A DNA stretch of 64,000 bases from Poa pratensis (GCA_947311845.1 CAMZMU010000075.1:20465670-20529669), one strand, 5' to 3'; shown: positions 8,893 through 20,492, numbered from the stretch's first letter. A program made the numbers and translations. The notes: generated from the sequence alone by a model not told the origin.

Positions 8893-9470
8893 GAAGCCAC
8901 CTTAATTCTTGTCAGCTTAAACAGAAAAAAGATGAACGTATAAAAGATGGACCGACGCTTGTCACCTTTTCACACTCAGTGGCGTAACGGTGGCGGTCCA
9001 GCCTGTTAGCCCACTCACGGGAACGAGCGGTAGCTATGGGCCTTTTAAGTTGACGTTCATCCTGAGCCTACTGGCCTTTTCTGGGCATGGTTGCTGCACG
9101 AAGAATCCTATGGGCTATGGGCTATGGTGCAGCGTTTTGTAGCTCATTTTAAAGTTTTTTTTTATGTAGCCAATGTGTATTCTATCAACATCTATAAAAA
9201 AAGTCACAATTTTTTAAAACTTCAAAATTTTCATTTTTAAAATAAAAATACAGGTACATGTAGCCCGAGGTGCACTCACTTTTCGCACCTTGGTATCACT
9301 ATTATTTTTGATTTTTTTACAAAAATTGCAGTCAAAATGGCATTGGATTAGATAAAAAGAGCGTTTATGTACATGAGACCATGGTGTACATCTCCAGGAG
9401 ACCAGGACCAAGATCTTGCGATTTATTTTCAGAATTAGAGGCCTATCGTAACTGAATATTGTGACCGACA
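8893..9470 (+). repeat. Dispersed repeat A, copy 1
   Basis: Starts AGAAGCCACCTTAATTCTTG and ends GAATATTGTGACCGACAGTC. It matches 28013-28745 in the same orientation, with indels. Shared landmarks include the GGTGGCGGTCCAGCCTGTTAG and TACATGTAGCCCGAG segments. Copy 1 lacks about 115 bases that are present near 28325-28440. It has no convincing ORF. Confidence 0.8.
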
Positions 9471-10104
9471 GTCAATCTTTACTAGAGTCTACTTAGAGAT
9501 GGTGTGGATCTTTGCTAGAGTCTAGTTAGAGAGAGTGTGTGTGGAGATGCAACATGGTATCTGTTCCCCCTCTCTAATATGAATCTACCTAGAACTTCTA
9601 AGTTGAGTAGCACTCGTACTTGCCAAAGTCATGCGGAAGCAAGCATCAAGGGAACAAAGTAGAAATCATCTGCCACAAGCAAAATGTCATCAACGTAATA
9701 CTTTCCTTTTTTCTCTCCATTTGGTTGAATAAAACTTATGATATAAGAATTATGCATAATAGTTTTACTTCCTTCTTAGTTGCACAGGTCGTTATCGAGA
9801 TTTATGATGTAGAGTAACCGAAACCACCATGCACTTACAACGATCCGGATTTTATATTAAGTTGAATGTCACAATTTCATCTATTACATGGTTGAGTTGA
9901 ATCTTAGGTTTAGATGAAGCTTTAGCGCAACCTCAAGCTTAACTTATATCCACGAAACAAACCAAAGAATGTCATATTTTCAACTAATATCAACGTGCGA
10001 GCCGTAGTACAATATTCCTTCGTGTACATCAGGCTACCTGTCATCTGAAGCAAACATTTGGCAATTACTTGATACCACACTTAATGCTTCATACCTCCTG
10101 TACT
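9471..10104. other. Non-coding interval before the LINE
   Basis: No gene, RNA or clear repeat is seen. CCTCCTGTACT at 10094-10104 is the putative left target-site copy of the LINE. Confidence 0.4.
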
Positions 10105-10308
10105 AAGACGGAAGGCTCGAGCAGAGCCCAGCTTTAAATTAATAAAGCCAACCGGCCAAATGATCCACACACACATGAAGGTCTCCGCCCATGGCGGGTA
10201 CAAACTGAAGTACACGATAGCACGCAGGCTATAGTCTAGGGATGAGGACATCCCACACACACGAGCTAATACATGGAGCTACGGCGATAAAGATACAGGT
10301 ACAGGCAG

Positions 10309-11205
10309 TCACTCCGGTCTATCCCGGACAGAGTTGTGAAGCGAGCGAATCCTGCCAATTGCTTGCTCCAACGCTCCACGGTCTTGCCTCCTAGCCACTG
10401 GCTTCCACACCTGCACATACAACGCCATTTTGTATAACCCGTCAGCCGGTTGAGAAGGAAACACCCCCTCAATCGAGAATCTATTCCTCATGTTCCACAA
10501 GGACCATAAAAGTGCCGCACAGCAAGTCCATAGAACTCGCTTGTGTTGACCCGACTCTGCCGTAATCAATCTAACAAGATCCGCGAAACATGAGGGATTC
10601 CAGGAGCAGCGCAACAGTTCCCTAACTGTGCTCCACATAAACTTTGCCAGGGGACATAAAAAGAAGATATGATCCATATCCTCCCTCTCCTCACACAAGG
10701 CACATCTGCCTGTGGAGGGACCCCGTCTCCTCGCAATGTTATCATTGGAGGGTAATCGCTTCCTAGCCAGTTGCCAAAGGAATATTCTGATCTTAAGGGG
10801 AATAGCGATCCCCCAGATCTCCCTATAATGATCTCTAGGCGTGCCATCGCAAAGTTTGTTATAAAGGGACCTAACCGAGAACTTCCCGGAGGGCTCAAGG
10901 GCCCAAGATAGTTCATCCTGGACTGCAGCTGGCTCGAATACCGGGAGCTCCCTAACTAGGGAGTTCCATTCCGCAGCCTCGACCGGTCCAATCGACCGCC
11001 GGAGGGGAATGTACCACTCCCCCTCTCGATGGGCCTTCGCCACCGAGGTGTCTGGTGAAGCCACAATGGCATAGATTGCTGGGAAACGATCCTTCAGGGG
11101 TCCTGCCCCCGTCCACCAGTCAATCCACAACCTAGTGGATCTGCCATTCCTCACTTGGTGTCTCGCTCCCAGACATAGGAGGTTCTTAACCCTCTGGAGA
11201 GCCAT
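10309..11205 (-). pseudogene. LINE ORF2, C-terminal zf-RVT region
   Basis: This frame continues ORF2 after a shift in the C-run at 11219-11237. Residues at about 100-190 form the zf-RVT domain found at the C-terminus of many plant LINE ORF2 proteins (IWGIAIPLKIRIFLWQLARK, then CALCEEREDMDHIFFLCPLA). The Cys pair, the His and the later Cys can be seen. It is thought to aid template binding. The ORF2 stop is at 10309-10311. Confidence 0.8.
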
Positions 11206-12698
11206 CCAGAATTGGGAACCCCCCCCCCCCCCCCCCCGTGGTCATCTACCAGGATGTCCTTGGTTCTCAGATACTTAGCCCTGAGGATGTCGGCCCAAAG
11301 GCCAGCCCCCCCAGTCAAGATCTTCCAGACCCACTTAGCCATGAGACAACGGTTCATGAGCTTGGTATCCATGATACCTAAGCCCCCTAAGGCCTTGGGT
11401 TTACAAACTGCATCCCAGCGCACCCAGTGGTACTTGCGTTTCTTCCCGTTCGCCTCCCAAAAGAAGCGGGAGCGGGAGCCGTCCATGGTCCGATGGACCC
11501 CATCCCCTAAGAGGCAAACTGCCATAGCATGGAGGGGAAGGCTGGACATGCACGCATCTGTGAGCATTAGCCTAGCCGCAGAGGACATCAGCTTACCCAT
11601 CCAGGGGTCTGCCCGCTTAGCAACCTTACCAGTAAGGTGGCGCCAGGCACTTGCCGTAAGCGCGTGGTCACTAATGGGCAGTCCTAGATAGGTGAACGGG
11701 AAAGACCCCTGCCTGCAGTTAAGCATCTGGGCCACCCTCGTCTGCTCCTCAGTACTAGCCCCCAAGACTAGTACCTCACTCTTGTGGAAATTGATTCTAA
11801 GACCCGACATGCTCTCAAAGCAAAGAAGCATAAATTTCAGGTTGGCAATAGCCAAATCGTCCTGCTGGATCATGATGATCGTGTCGTCTGCATACTGCAG
11901 ATGCGACACTCCCCCAGGAATCAGATGGGGCACAACACCCTGGATGTGCCCTGTCCTCTTAGCCGCGTCCAACATTGCTGCTAAGGCTTCGACTACAAAG
12001 TCAAAGAGGAGGGGGGACAAGGGGTCGCCTTGCCGAACCCCCCTACCATTACGAAAGAAATTACCCATTTCTCCGTTAATGGTGATAGCCGTCTGTCCAC
12101 CTGAGACCAGGCTAAGCGCCCGATGGACCCACCCAGGATCAAAGCCAACCCTGAGGAGGACTTCCCCTAGGAAGCTCCAGTTGACTCGATCATAGGCTTT
12201 CTCAAAGTCCAGCTTCAAGAAGACACCCCCTAGACTCTTGGAGCTGGACTCATGGATAATCTCTTGTAAGGAAACGACTCCCTCGTGTAAAAGGCGGCCC
12301 TTGATGAACGCGGACTGAGTGTAGCTAATCGTACGATGAGCGATCGGGCTAAGTCTAAGCGCATAGGCTTTAGCTACAAACTTGAAGATAACATTGATCA
12401 GCGCAATCGGCCTAAACTGCCGTATATCCTCGACGCCTTGCACTTTGGGGATTAACGTGAGTACCCCAAAGTTCAGACGAGCGATGTCGACTCTCCCTAG
12501 AGCGAAATCGTTCGTAATGGACAGTACCACCGGGCGAAGGGTCTTCCAGAAGCGCTTAAAAAAGCACACTATTAGGCCATCCGGGCCCGGGCCGTGTCCA
12601 CCTTCATGCTCGCTAGAACATCGTCCAACTCCTTCTCCGTGAAGGTTAGCATGAGAGCGGAGTTCTCCTCCTCTGTGACCCGCGGCCGCGAATCCCAA
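11151..12698 (-). pseudogene. LINE ORF2, reverse transcriptase region
   Basis: Contains the RT signature blocks in order: FRPIALINVIFKFVAKAYALR, QSAFIKGR, FLKLDFEKAYDRVNW, RQGDPLSPLLF and the catalytic YADD box (LQYADDTIIMIQ). Its function is target-primed reverse transcription of the element RNA. The N-terminal end is out of frame with the endonuclease part near 12600. The C-terminal end is out of frame with the zf-RVT part at the poly-C run, where the minus strand encodes a Gly run. The YADD and RQGDPLSP boxes themselves are intact. Confidence 0.9.
11219..11237. repeat. 19-base homopolymer C run inside LINE ORF2
   Basis: An uninterrupted C run on the plus strand (G on the coding strand) sits at the junction between the RT and zf-RVT frames. 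It is both a slippage hotspot and a place where sequencing length errors are likely. Confidence 0.9.
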
Positions 12699-13976
12699 AG
12701 GGATGGGGAGAGCTGAAACGCCGGTAAATCCCCGGGTGTCCCCATAAGGGCTCGGTAGAAATCGTAGATGTGTGCTTGGAGCCCCGCAGGCTCCACCGCA
12801 ACACCATGGGCATCAACCAGCCCAGCGATGGCACATTTCCTCCTCCTGCCATTAGCTATGGCATGGAAATACGCAGTATTAGCATCCCCTTTAAGGGTCC
12901 AGGCGAGCCTGCTGCGTTGTTTCCAATACTCCTCCTCTACCTTATCGAGGTGGCACAGCTGGTTCTCCAGATGATAACGAAGGGCCCACCCTTCATCATC
13001 TAGGTCAAAGGAATCAGCACGCGCGTCCAAAGCGCGGATCTGAGATAAAATCGCCTCTTTCAAGTCCCTCTCCGCCCGACCCAGGTTGGCACCCCAACCC
13101 TTCAGGAATTGACGGAGGCCGCTAGAGAGGAGTTGCCAGCGGGAGATGGAGTCCAACCCCTCCACCCTGGGTGTAGAGAGATCTCCCCATTTGGCCTCGA
13201 CCAGGTCCCCAAACTCTGGACGCTCTAACCAGCTCTTCTCGAAAAAGAAGCGAGGGTTCCTTTTCCTAAGGTCTTCCCCAGAGCTCAGGGTCAAGGCCGA
13301 GTGGTCCGACCCAACAATGGGCTCTGCTACTAATGTGCAGAGAGGGAAGAGGGTTTCCCAATCTGCTGACATAAGAACTCGGTCCAGTACGCACCTGACC
13401 GGGTTCAACTGTCGGTTAGTCCAGGTATATCATCCCCCACTCCGACGGACCTCTCGCAACGCGAGGGAAGCAATGCAATCATTAAATCTATGGACCCTGG
13501 GCCAGTTAATGTTTGCATTGCTCTTGTCCTCCACCCCACGGATCAAATTGAAGTCGCCTCCAATCACCAGTGGGTGTGGGCATGCTTGGACTGCCATCGT
13601 GAGCTCATCCAGGAAATCTGGCGACCTCCGATGATCAGCCGGACCATACACCACAAAGAGGGACCAGGTCTGGGTGGTATCCAACTGGGAAAACATCCAC
13701 CCGGATGAAGAACACGCCCGTAACCCAGGCCTGTACCTCAAATCTGTCCTCGTTGACACCCAACAACATACCCCCGGAATGCCCACAAGCTGGGACAGAC
13801 TGCCAGGCGAACCGCCCTCGTGGGTCGATGCTGAGGAGCTCTGCAGGTGTAAAGGAGGATTTGATGGTCTCCTGCAACCCTACAAAGTCAAGCTGTTCTC
13901 GGGAGGCCCAATCACGAATCTGGGTGCGTCATCCCGGCCGACCGAACCCTCGAATGTTATAGAATCCGGCTCGCAT
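12572..13976 (-). pseudogene. LINE ORF2, endonuclease region, with a nonsense codon
   Basis: ORF2 starts with ATG at 13976, directly after the ORF1 stop. The opening reads MRAGFYNIRGFGRPG, then a TGA, then RTQIRDWASREQLDFVGLQE, the normal start of an L1-type endonuclease. Further blocks are RFAWQSVPACGHSGGMLLG, the catalytic GGDFN box (at about 13540) and the GSDHSAL box (at about 13310). Frame changes lie near 13700 and 13420. The domain nicks target DNA at T-rich sites. Every key box can be seen, but the reading frame is broken at least three times. Confidence 0.85.
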
Positions 13977-16110
13977 CTATGCGGCCTTCTTCCTCCGTCC
14001 ACGACGGGATTTCTGGGCAATGTGCCCACCCCTAGCTGGGGCCAAGGTAGGACGCGAGCCCAGCTCGACCGAGACTGGAGTCGCACCCCCCTCCCCCTCC
14101 GCTCGCTCGGACTCGGCCCCTGAGGGTCGGGGAGGGTTCTCTCCACTCGCCTGGCGAGAAGCTTGTTCCTTTCGGAACTCTGCCAGGGCGAGAGAGGCTT
14201 GCGCCTCTTCCTTGGCCCGAACCAAAGAGAGGATCTCCGAGGGCGTACCCGCCTCAAGGGAAAAAGCTAGACCACCATCGTGAACCACCGAAGCTAAGTG
14301 CGAATCAGGAATCTCACGCAGAATCGCAAAGGGGTTTTTGAGATTACCTGAGTGGTCGAGGTTCTTGGCCGCAGCCCGCAGCTCCGCACGCTCCGCAACT
14401 GAGACCGCCGCCACCGAGCTCAGAAGACGCGCGCTCTTGCGCCGAGGTCCCGCAGGTACCAACGTGGTGCGGCTCCGCCGCTGGGTCACCACGTCCGCAT
14501 CCACCACCATGTCCTCCATCTCCGAGTCCGTGTCCGCGTCGGTGATGTGGACCTCCTTGCCGCTGAAGAACCGGTCCTCCGAGGTCTTTGCCGGCGACCC
14601 GGACTCACATCCCGAGCCCGCCGACAAGAGCGCAGACGCCTCCAGCGGTGAGGCTGGGACAACCGGGGCGGAAGGCTCAGGCAGGGCCTGCGCCACAGTC
14701 ACCGCCTCCGCCGCACGCATCCTCTCCAGCGCCGCTAGAGAGAGAGGCCAAGCGCTAGACTTGGAGAGGCTCATGTTGCTGCCAAACTGGTCAAGCACCA
14801 GAGGAACCTCCTCGGCCTCAGCCGGCTTCGGGGACGACCCAACCCCTGTCAGGTCCGGCGCACCCGCCGGAACAGACGTCGATGAGGGAGGGGGCCGAGG
14901 AGGTGCGCACACCACCTGTCCCCGAGGACCTGGACGTCTCAAGAGCCCGCGCCTTGTCCTTCTCTGCCGCCTGCAGCCACTCGTCCGAGAGCTGCTCCTC
15001 CCCCCCCTCATCATCCGCGTCCATGTCATCCATGGGAGGCGAGGGAGGTGGGGTGGGGGCAGGGGCGAAACCCGGCTCCACTCGAATGCCCAGGTTGTAG
15101 CCCTTGTTCTTGTGGAAGAGCTGGATCAACCCCTTCGCATTGGAGGGGTCTCGGCACGCCAACTTGACGCGAACCGGCTGGCGCCCGGGGAGGGTGCTCT
15201 CGTCCACCTCGATAGGACGGCCCAGCATGCCTAAACCCGCCAACAGACGGTCAGCACGCCTCAGGCGTCTGGGGAGTCCAGAAACCTGCGCCCAGTACTC
15301 CCGGAGGGTCTCGGCCGGCGCCGGGTCTGCGTCCGCTAAGGTGATGCTCACGTCGGTACCACTCAACGGCAGATACATGCGGCCACTGCGCGCACACATC
15401 CGAAGCATCTCCTTGGACGGAAAGACCACCGCGAACTCCTTGGAGGAGGCGCGGGTAACCTGCCAGTCCCACGACGACTCGACCAGGTGTTGCAGCTCCT
15501 TGGAGAGTGCATCCACCGAGATCGGCTTCTCCTTGAAGGAGAGAATCGCGGAGTTCGAGTCGTCCTCCACGTCCCAGTCGTCCGTGTCGCAGTCAAGGTC
15601 GAAGAAACATTCTCCGGCCAACGCTTGACCGAGGACACGGAGGCATGGACGGCGCTCCACCCGGCTCGGCAGTGCCGGAGCACCCGCCGGCGGTGGGATT
15701 CTCGGTGCCTTGGACATCCCGGCACGGTGCTGCTGCACCGGAGTCTTACCCTGGGCCTTGGCCTGCGGCGCACCACCGGCCGCCGGAGGCGCCGAGGCAC
15801 CCGGCAGAGGTGCGGCCAGCCCAGCCTCGCGCGCGGCCGCCGCCTTGGCCTCTCTCTTCTTCTCCCTCAGCAAAAACTGCTCCCTTGCATTGCTGCTGTG
15901 ACTCGAGCCCGCACCTGCACCTCCCGCACCGCTCCCCGCCGCACCGGACGCGCCACCCGTCCCCTTCCCCGTCGCCGGCCTCCTGCCAGCCTGAGCCGCG
16001 ATCGCCTGGCCACGGAGCTCGTCCTCCTGCCGCTGCGCGTTGCCGTCGGCGCGGTCGCCGTACCTGCGCTTGGTGCCGCCGCCTTGGGTGGGGGTAGGGG
16101 TGGGGAGCAT
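13977..16110 (-). pseudogene. LINE ORF1, gag-like RNA-binding protein, frameshifted
   Basis: A likely start (MLPTPTPTQGGGTKRRYGDR) lies at 16110. A Gly/Ala-rich, basic N-terminal third is followed by a DUF4283-like RNA-binding region (about 15600-15080), with CFFDLDCDTDDWDVEDDSN, KEFAVVFPSKEMLRMCARSG and VKLACRDPSNAKGLIQLFH. The tail is acidic. The frame breaks near 14900 and resumes in another frame (GSSPKPAEAEEVPLVLDQFG onward). It ends in the basic RRGRRKKAA and a TAG at 13977-13979. ORF1 proteins of plant LINEs bind element RNA. The domain call is from family knowledge of plant LINE ORF1. Confidence 0.75.
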
Positions 16111-16956
16111 GGCGACCTGGGCGAACGACAGCAGGAGGGGTGATGGGGGCTGCGAGATGCGAACTCGCCTCGCTGATCGATGGTGGCGGCGGATATCCTC
16201 GTCTCGAGCTGGGAAGCCTCGCCCTAGATCGGACGTTCCACGCTGCATCCAGAGCCACGCAGGCCATAGGCCACGCGGGCTGGGCCTCGGCCTGCTAACA
16301 GACCGCAACGGCGGCAGCTGAGGATGGGCCGCCAGGAGCAGACTCGGCTCATCTGCTGGTCCGGCCCAAACTTCGGAGAGGCCCGCCAGGCAGCCCACGA
16401 CCGGGCCCACCTGAGAAACCCTCCCCAATTCAAACTGAAAAGGGGAGCTCGGTGGATCCAGCGCCGGCGGCGGCAAGACCAACTCCGCGCTAGGATGCGG
16501 CGGGCCACGGCCAGGCGACGCCGGCGGCGACTGCCGAGGTCGCACCCTCGCCCACGGCCAGGAGGCCGCCCCGCGCCGCTCCCGGAACGGAAAACCACCA
16601 CCGGCGACGTTGCCGTCACCTCCAAGGCCGACGAGGGCTGCGAACCGCGAGCCCCGGCCGCCAGGGGCGAACGCCGACCTGCGTCCGACGCGGAGCGAGC
16701 CGCCGCGCCGAACGGCCTCCTGGAGAAAATCTCCCAGGGACGGGGACCCGCCCGCCGCCGCCGGCGACGAGGGTTCCACCTCTTCACTGCTTACCTCGCT
16801 GGTGGCCGCTGCGTCGACGAAGTCGCAGGTGGAGGTCCAGAAACGGCCCCCCAACTCGCCCAGCTCCACCGGGGGACGCGTGACGAGGGGCGCCGCCGGG
16901 GAGGGCTGCCCGCCGCCGGGTGCGAGGCAGACGCCTCCAGCGTCGCGGGAGCGCAT
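16111..16956 (-). other. LINE 5' leader
   Basis: GC-rich, about 850 bp, open in the ORF1 frame back past the element end, so the exact ORF1 start is not forced by an upstream stop. It contains no recognised domain. Confidence 0.5.
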
Positions 16957-16967
16957 CCTCTTGTACT

Positions 16968-17217
16968 CAAACTCTATAGATTGCTCTTTGGATCTTCGGG
17001 CAATGTTCTCGAGATCTTTGGACAGTTCCACGAACATTCCTGGTAAAGACATGCTCACATATGTTGTCTGATGCAAGAATTGCCGGTCAAACAAGTCGGC
17101 TGAAATTATTGGATTTGAGGGGCCAAGGTGTTGGCCCATAGTAGAAAGAGGACATACTCCGTATGAGCAATTAGTTGTGCTGGGGTATGCAGAGGCCTCC
17201 ATGGATTTTGGGATCAA
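16968..17217 (-). pseudogene. Possible captured gene fragment next to the LINE
   Basis: On the minus strand this host sequence reads as an open frame containing SADLFDRQFLHQTTYVSMSL, then PGMFVELSKDLENIARRSKE and QSIEFEYK, which looks protein-like. It then runs into the LINE without a stop. The paralogous stretch at 29985-30200 has indels that break the frame. I do not recognise a family. Confidence 0.25.
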
Positions 17218-17366
17218 CTTGTAATCAATTTCGGATCACCTTATAATGGATATATTTCAACTCTCATAGTACATACTCGTATGCTAATTACCTGTCAAGT
17301 TTCTCCTTTGTTTTCTTAATGTAACTAGTACGCGACAAGAGCGATGTTTGCATCTATGTTCTGTTG

Positions 17367-17944
17367 TTTTTTTTTGGAGAACCGGCAGGAGCTCTGCCCG
17401 TTATTATATTAAGCTTATAAGGAGGAGAAAAGTACATTGCAAGTTACATGCCTAGGAAAGGATGCCAGGCAAAACAGCAAAGAAACCCACTGGCCGATCC
17501 ATTTGTGCATGGCAGGGGCGTATCCAGTGGGGTGCCATGCCCTACAAATCTGTAGAAATTCACTTAGTACTAATATTTGAATCAATTATTGCTAATTGCT
17601 ATAAGTATTTATACTAATTGTTGCTAAATGGTAAGTAAAATAGGGAAATTTATAACCTTGACACCCCACCAATTTCATCCTAGATCCGCCACTGGTGCAT
17701 GGCACCTACAGAGGACAGCAGCAACTACTCTCGCGGCTGCCCACATCTACACGTAGCCCAGAGCCTCCATTCCTCGATGATATTATCAAGAACTCTCCCA
17801 CAAGGCGAGGCATAGCTACATCTCATCGTGAGGTGCTCCATCGTCTCGTCTTCGACCGAACAGAGGGGACACAAAGTGTGCGACACTAAACCACGCCGCA
17901 GAGGCCGATCGGCAGTCCAGCATCTGTTCCGCAGCGTGAACCAA
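17367..17944 (-). mobile_element. 5'-truncated LINE fragment (zf-RVT and 3' end)
   Basis: The plus strand starts with a T run (the poly(A) tail) and GGAGAACCGGCAGGAGCTCT, a typical Triticeae LINE 3' end. Near 17700-17940 the minus strand encodes a zf-RVT-like segment (LVSHTLCPLCSVEDETMEHL). TTCTGTTG (left) and TTCGTTG (right) look like target-site copies. The paralogous positions near 29175 and 30336 read GTTCTGTTGTGACGGATATC uninterrupted, so the empty site is known. The MITE at 17513-17694 interrupts it. Confidence 0.85.
17513..17694. mobile_element. hAT-type MITE
   Basis: 182 bp with imperfect terminal inverted repeats CAGGGGCGTATCCAG and CAGTGGCGGATCTAGG (right end in reverse). It is flanked by an exact 8 bp duplication GTGCATGG (17505-17512 and 17695-17702). 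The 8 bp TSD and CAG-type ends indicate hAT mobilisation. It is nested in the LINE fragment. Confidence 0.9.
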
Positions 17945-19999
17945 TTCGTTGTGACGGATATCTAGTATGATTCAATTCGTTGTCCTAGTAATCTAGTTGT
18001 TGACCAATATCATGCACAAACAGTCAGCATCCAGGCCCACCCCCACCGATGATTTGAGGTTGCATGCATGCCGCAGGTATTTGGCGGCCAAAATTAAGTT
18101 GCAAGATCGCAGTCCATATGCATGGCAGAAACTTGCAAGATCGATCGCAGTTGATGTCTATCTGAATTTCATTCGTTTCCACTATACATACGTTGATTAC
18201 ATGGACGATCGTTCGAGATCAAGGAATTCATCAAATTTAGTAAACGAAAGTTCTGTAAGAAAGGGAAGCTCGTGGCCGTAATCGGCAGAGGCGTCCGAGT
18301 CATGACCGAGTCCCACCCATTCGGAAGCTGACACTCACACCTCATAGGAAATTTACGCTACTGGCAACACTTGGAGGGGAAAACTCCAAGAAAACGAGCG
18401 AGATGCACACGGCCAGGGTACGCTATACCTTTTCTCCACGCGGTACGTCGCTACTCGCTACCACTTCCACTTTGCTGTCGCTTTGTTGCTTTGAATCGCC
18501 TCAAACGAGAAGAGAAAACTACACTTGAAAAACCTGGCCTCTGGGGAGGGATCGATGGAGCCATGGAGGAAGCCGTTGTTTATTCCGTCGTTGGGCCAAT
18601 AGGCAACACTATAGGCTATAGCAAGTGCTACCGGTGGCAGTGAGCTATAGCACTTCTCTTTCGGGCGAAATGATTCCATTTCAATATGTTTAGGTGAAGA
18701 AAATGGTCAAGTGCTAATCTTTTTTGGCGGCACTCAAATGGACAGACAAAGCTTGAACCGTAGCAAACGAGGAAACTCTGCGCGCGTTCTGCGAGAAAAC
18801 AACTTCTGAAATGGTAGGAAAGCCGCGTTAATTGGTCTTTATCGAAGAAAACTGAAAGCCGCGTTGATGTGAGGTGAGGTGCACTTCCCTTTCAGCTACA
18901 GGGGCAGAGTGATATAGGAGAAACTTATTTATTCCATTTTAGACACACGACCCTGCTCTCACTGGTGTTTGAGCTCTGTTTTGGCGGTTGCTCCAGCCAC
19001 TTGTAGACCTTGTCGTTGTTGTACCAAGATCAAATATGCATGCGTTCACACATGACTTATGGTAATCTGCCGCGCATGTGGTGTGCGTTGAGCTTATCAT
19101 GTTTGTCCATGGGTACTGCTTTGGTGTAGCTAGTCTCCTAATTCATCATCTTCTCTGATTCTTCCTGCCAATGCGCGTTGTGTGGGTCCTGGATATCCTA
19201 AGACTAATACAATGACAGTAGGTACTAAGGAGTTCTCAACCGCATAATATGTTTACTCTTAGCGTTGTTAAATCCGACAAAATTCCTTTTTATATAGCTC
19301 AAGCTGCTAGACATACCGTGATACGAATCCGCTTAACAGAACTGGCATACTTAGAAAACCATGCATATCGTCTTTGTTTTCTCTTAACCGCCGGTGTCGA
19401 CTCTGTTTTCTCTTCTTCTTTTTCTCCTTTTTTTTTTCTTTTGGGTTTGCTTTGTGCTGTTTTGTCCAGCAGTGGTTTCACAGTTGTATCGGTTGGTTTC
19501 TATATTAATATAGCGGGACGAAATCATATTTCAAGGAGAAAAATGTTGAATATAAATATATTGCCTAGCTCTTTTCATCAGTTCGGACTTTTGATTTAGA
19601 AGGCTAGTGTAGCAATTCTATAAAAACCATGCATATCGTCTCAATTACACGTCTCTATTTCGACGAGAAATAAGAAATCCCTAGGCAACCAATAATTAAC
19701 AAACCAATAGAAAATTAAGACGACATTTCAAAGTGGAAATACATATGGTCACCCAAAACCAAACATAGCTCCCATCGCATGGACTGGACTAGACATCAAA
19801 TATCTTTCGAATTTAACCCACAGGCTAAGAGACTGACAATGGATCGGCTCTCTCTCTCTCTCTCTCTGCCAACGTGGGACGATAGTTTGACTCAAATTCA
19901 CCCAGAAATCAAAACCTCACTTTTCTTTAATCTCTCTAGAAATAGGCGCTTTACCCTTTCCTATTTTCTACACTAGCACAAAGCGCGGTGTGGTTCCTA
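17945..19999. other. Non-coding part of the duplicated segment
   Basis: No gene is recognised. Short ORFs here are not preserved in the other copy (30350-32400), which differs by small indels. A (CT)n microsatellite lies near 19848-19868; the paralogous site near 32267 is shorter. Confidence 0.5.
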
Positions 20000-20002
20000 A
20001 TA

Positions 20003-20105
20003 CTCCATCCGTTCATAAATATAAGACATTTTAGCTTTTCTCGGTTTTTTCATATTCGTATGCATCTAGACGTGTTTTAGTGTGTATATTTATTTATTTT
20101 AATCC
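20003..20105. mobile_element. Stowaway-type MITE fragment
   Basis: A left end after TA reads CTCCATCCGTTCATAAATAT and continues into the standard ATAAGACATTTTAGC and GCATCTAGACGTG segments seen in Triticeae Stowaway/Mariner MITEs. The right half is missing and an inverted-repeat element begins at once. The other copy is at about 32417-32515. Confidence 0.6.
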
Positions 20106-20108
20106 GGA

Positions 20109-20492
20109 TGTAGACCACAAATGGAGGTCGAGCTACATGTATCCCTTTATTTTGAACAATTTAAAAATCTTATTTTGAAGTATCAAAAAATTCTGGATGT
20201 AGACAATGTTGTATTGTTTCAACGTGTAAAATCTCGACTAGAGATATCATGTATTTTGGGTTGTACAAAAATAACAAAATCTGACATTTAAAAGTCGTGA
20301 ACAGTGCAAAAGAATTGTGTAGACCAGAATATCAAATATTTTGATTTTAGATTTTGCACGTTGGTAGAATACAACATTGTCTACATTCAGAATGTTTTTC
20401 AGATTTTTTTGAAGCTTCTAAATATGTTTTTCAAAAATTTCAAAATAAAGGGCTCTATGTAGTTCGGCCTCCACTTGTGGTTTTTGTTACAA
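20109..20492. mobile_element. MITE-like element with ~45 bp terminal inverted repeats
   Basis: The left end ACCACAAATGGAGGTCGAGC and the right end in reverse ACCACAAGTGGAGGCCGAAC pair, and both continue through CTACAT and CCCTTTATTTTGA. No ORF. It is present in both segmental copies (other at about 32526-32900), so it predates the duplication. The TSD is unclear. Confidence 0.65.

Larger units (their letters stand above)
10105..16956 (-). mobile_element. Near full-length LINE (ORF1 + EN-RT-zf-RVT ORF2), inactivated
   Basis: A plant L1-type non-LTR retrotransposon on the minus strand, in the order 5' leader, ORF1, ORF2, short 3' end (GGTTGGCTTTATTAATTTAAAG near 10136). ORF2 carries apurinic endonuclease, reverse transcriptase and zf-RVT regions. 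Frameshifts and a nonsense codon inactivate it. CCTCTTGTACT (16957-16967) and CCTCCTGTACT (10094-10104), with one mismatch, are putative TSDs. A poly(A) tail is not evident at the 3' end, so the boundaries are less certain than the content. Confidence 0.85.

Noticed and set aside
15487..17046. Several long plus-strand ORFs over the LINE 5' half
   Set aside because: Arg/Pro-rich antisense shadows of ORF1; the minus-strand frames carry the recognisable domains.
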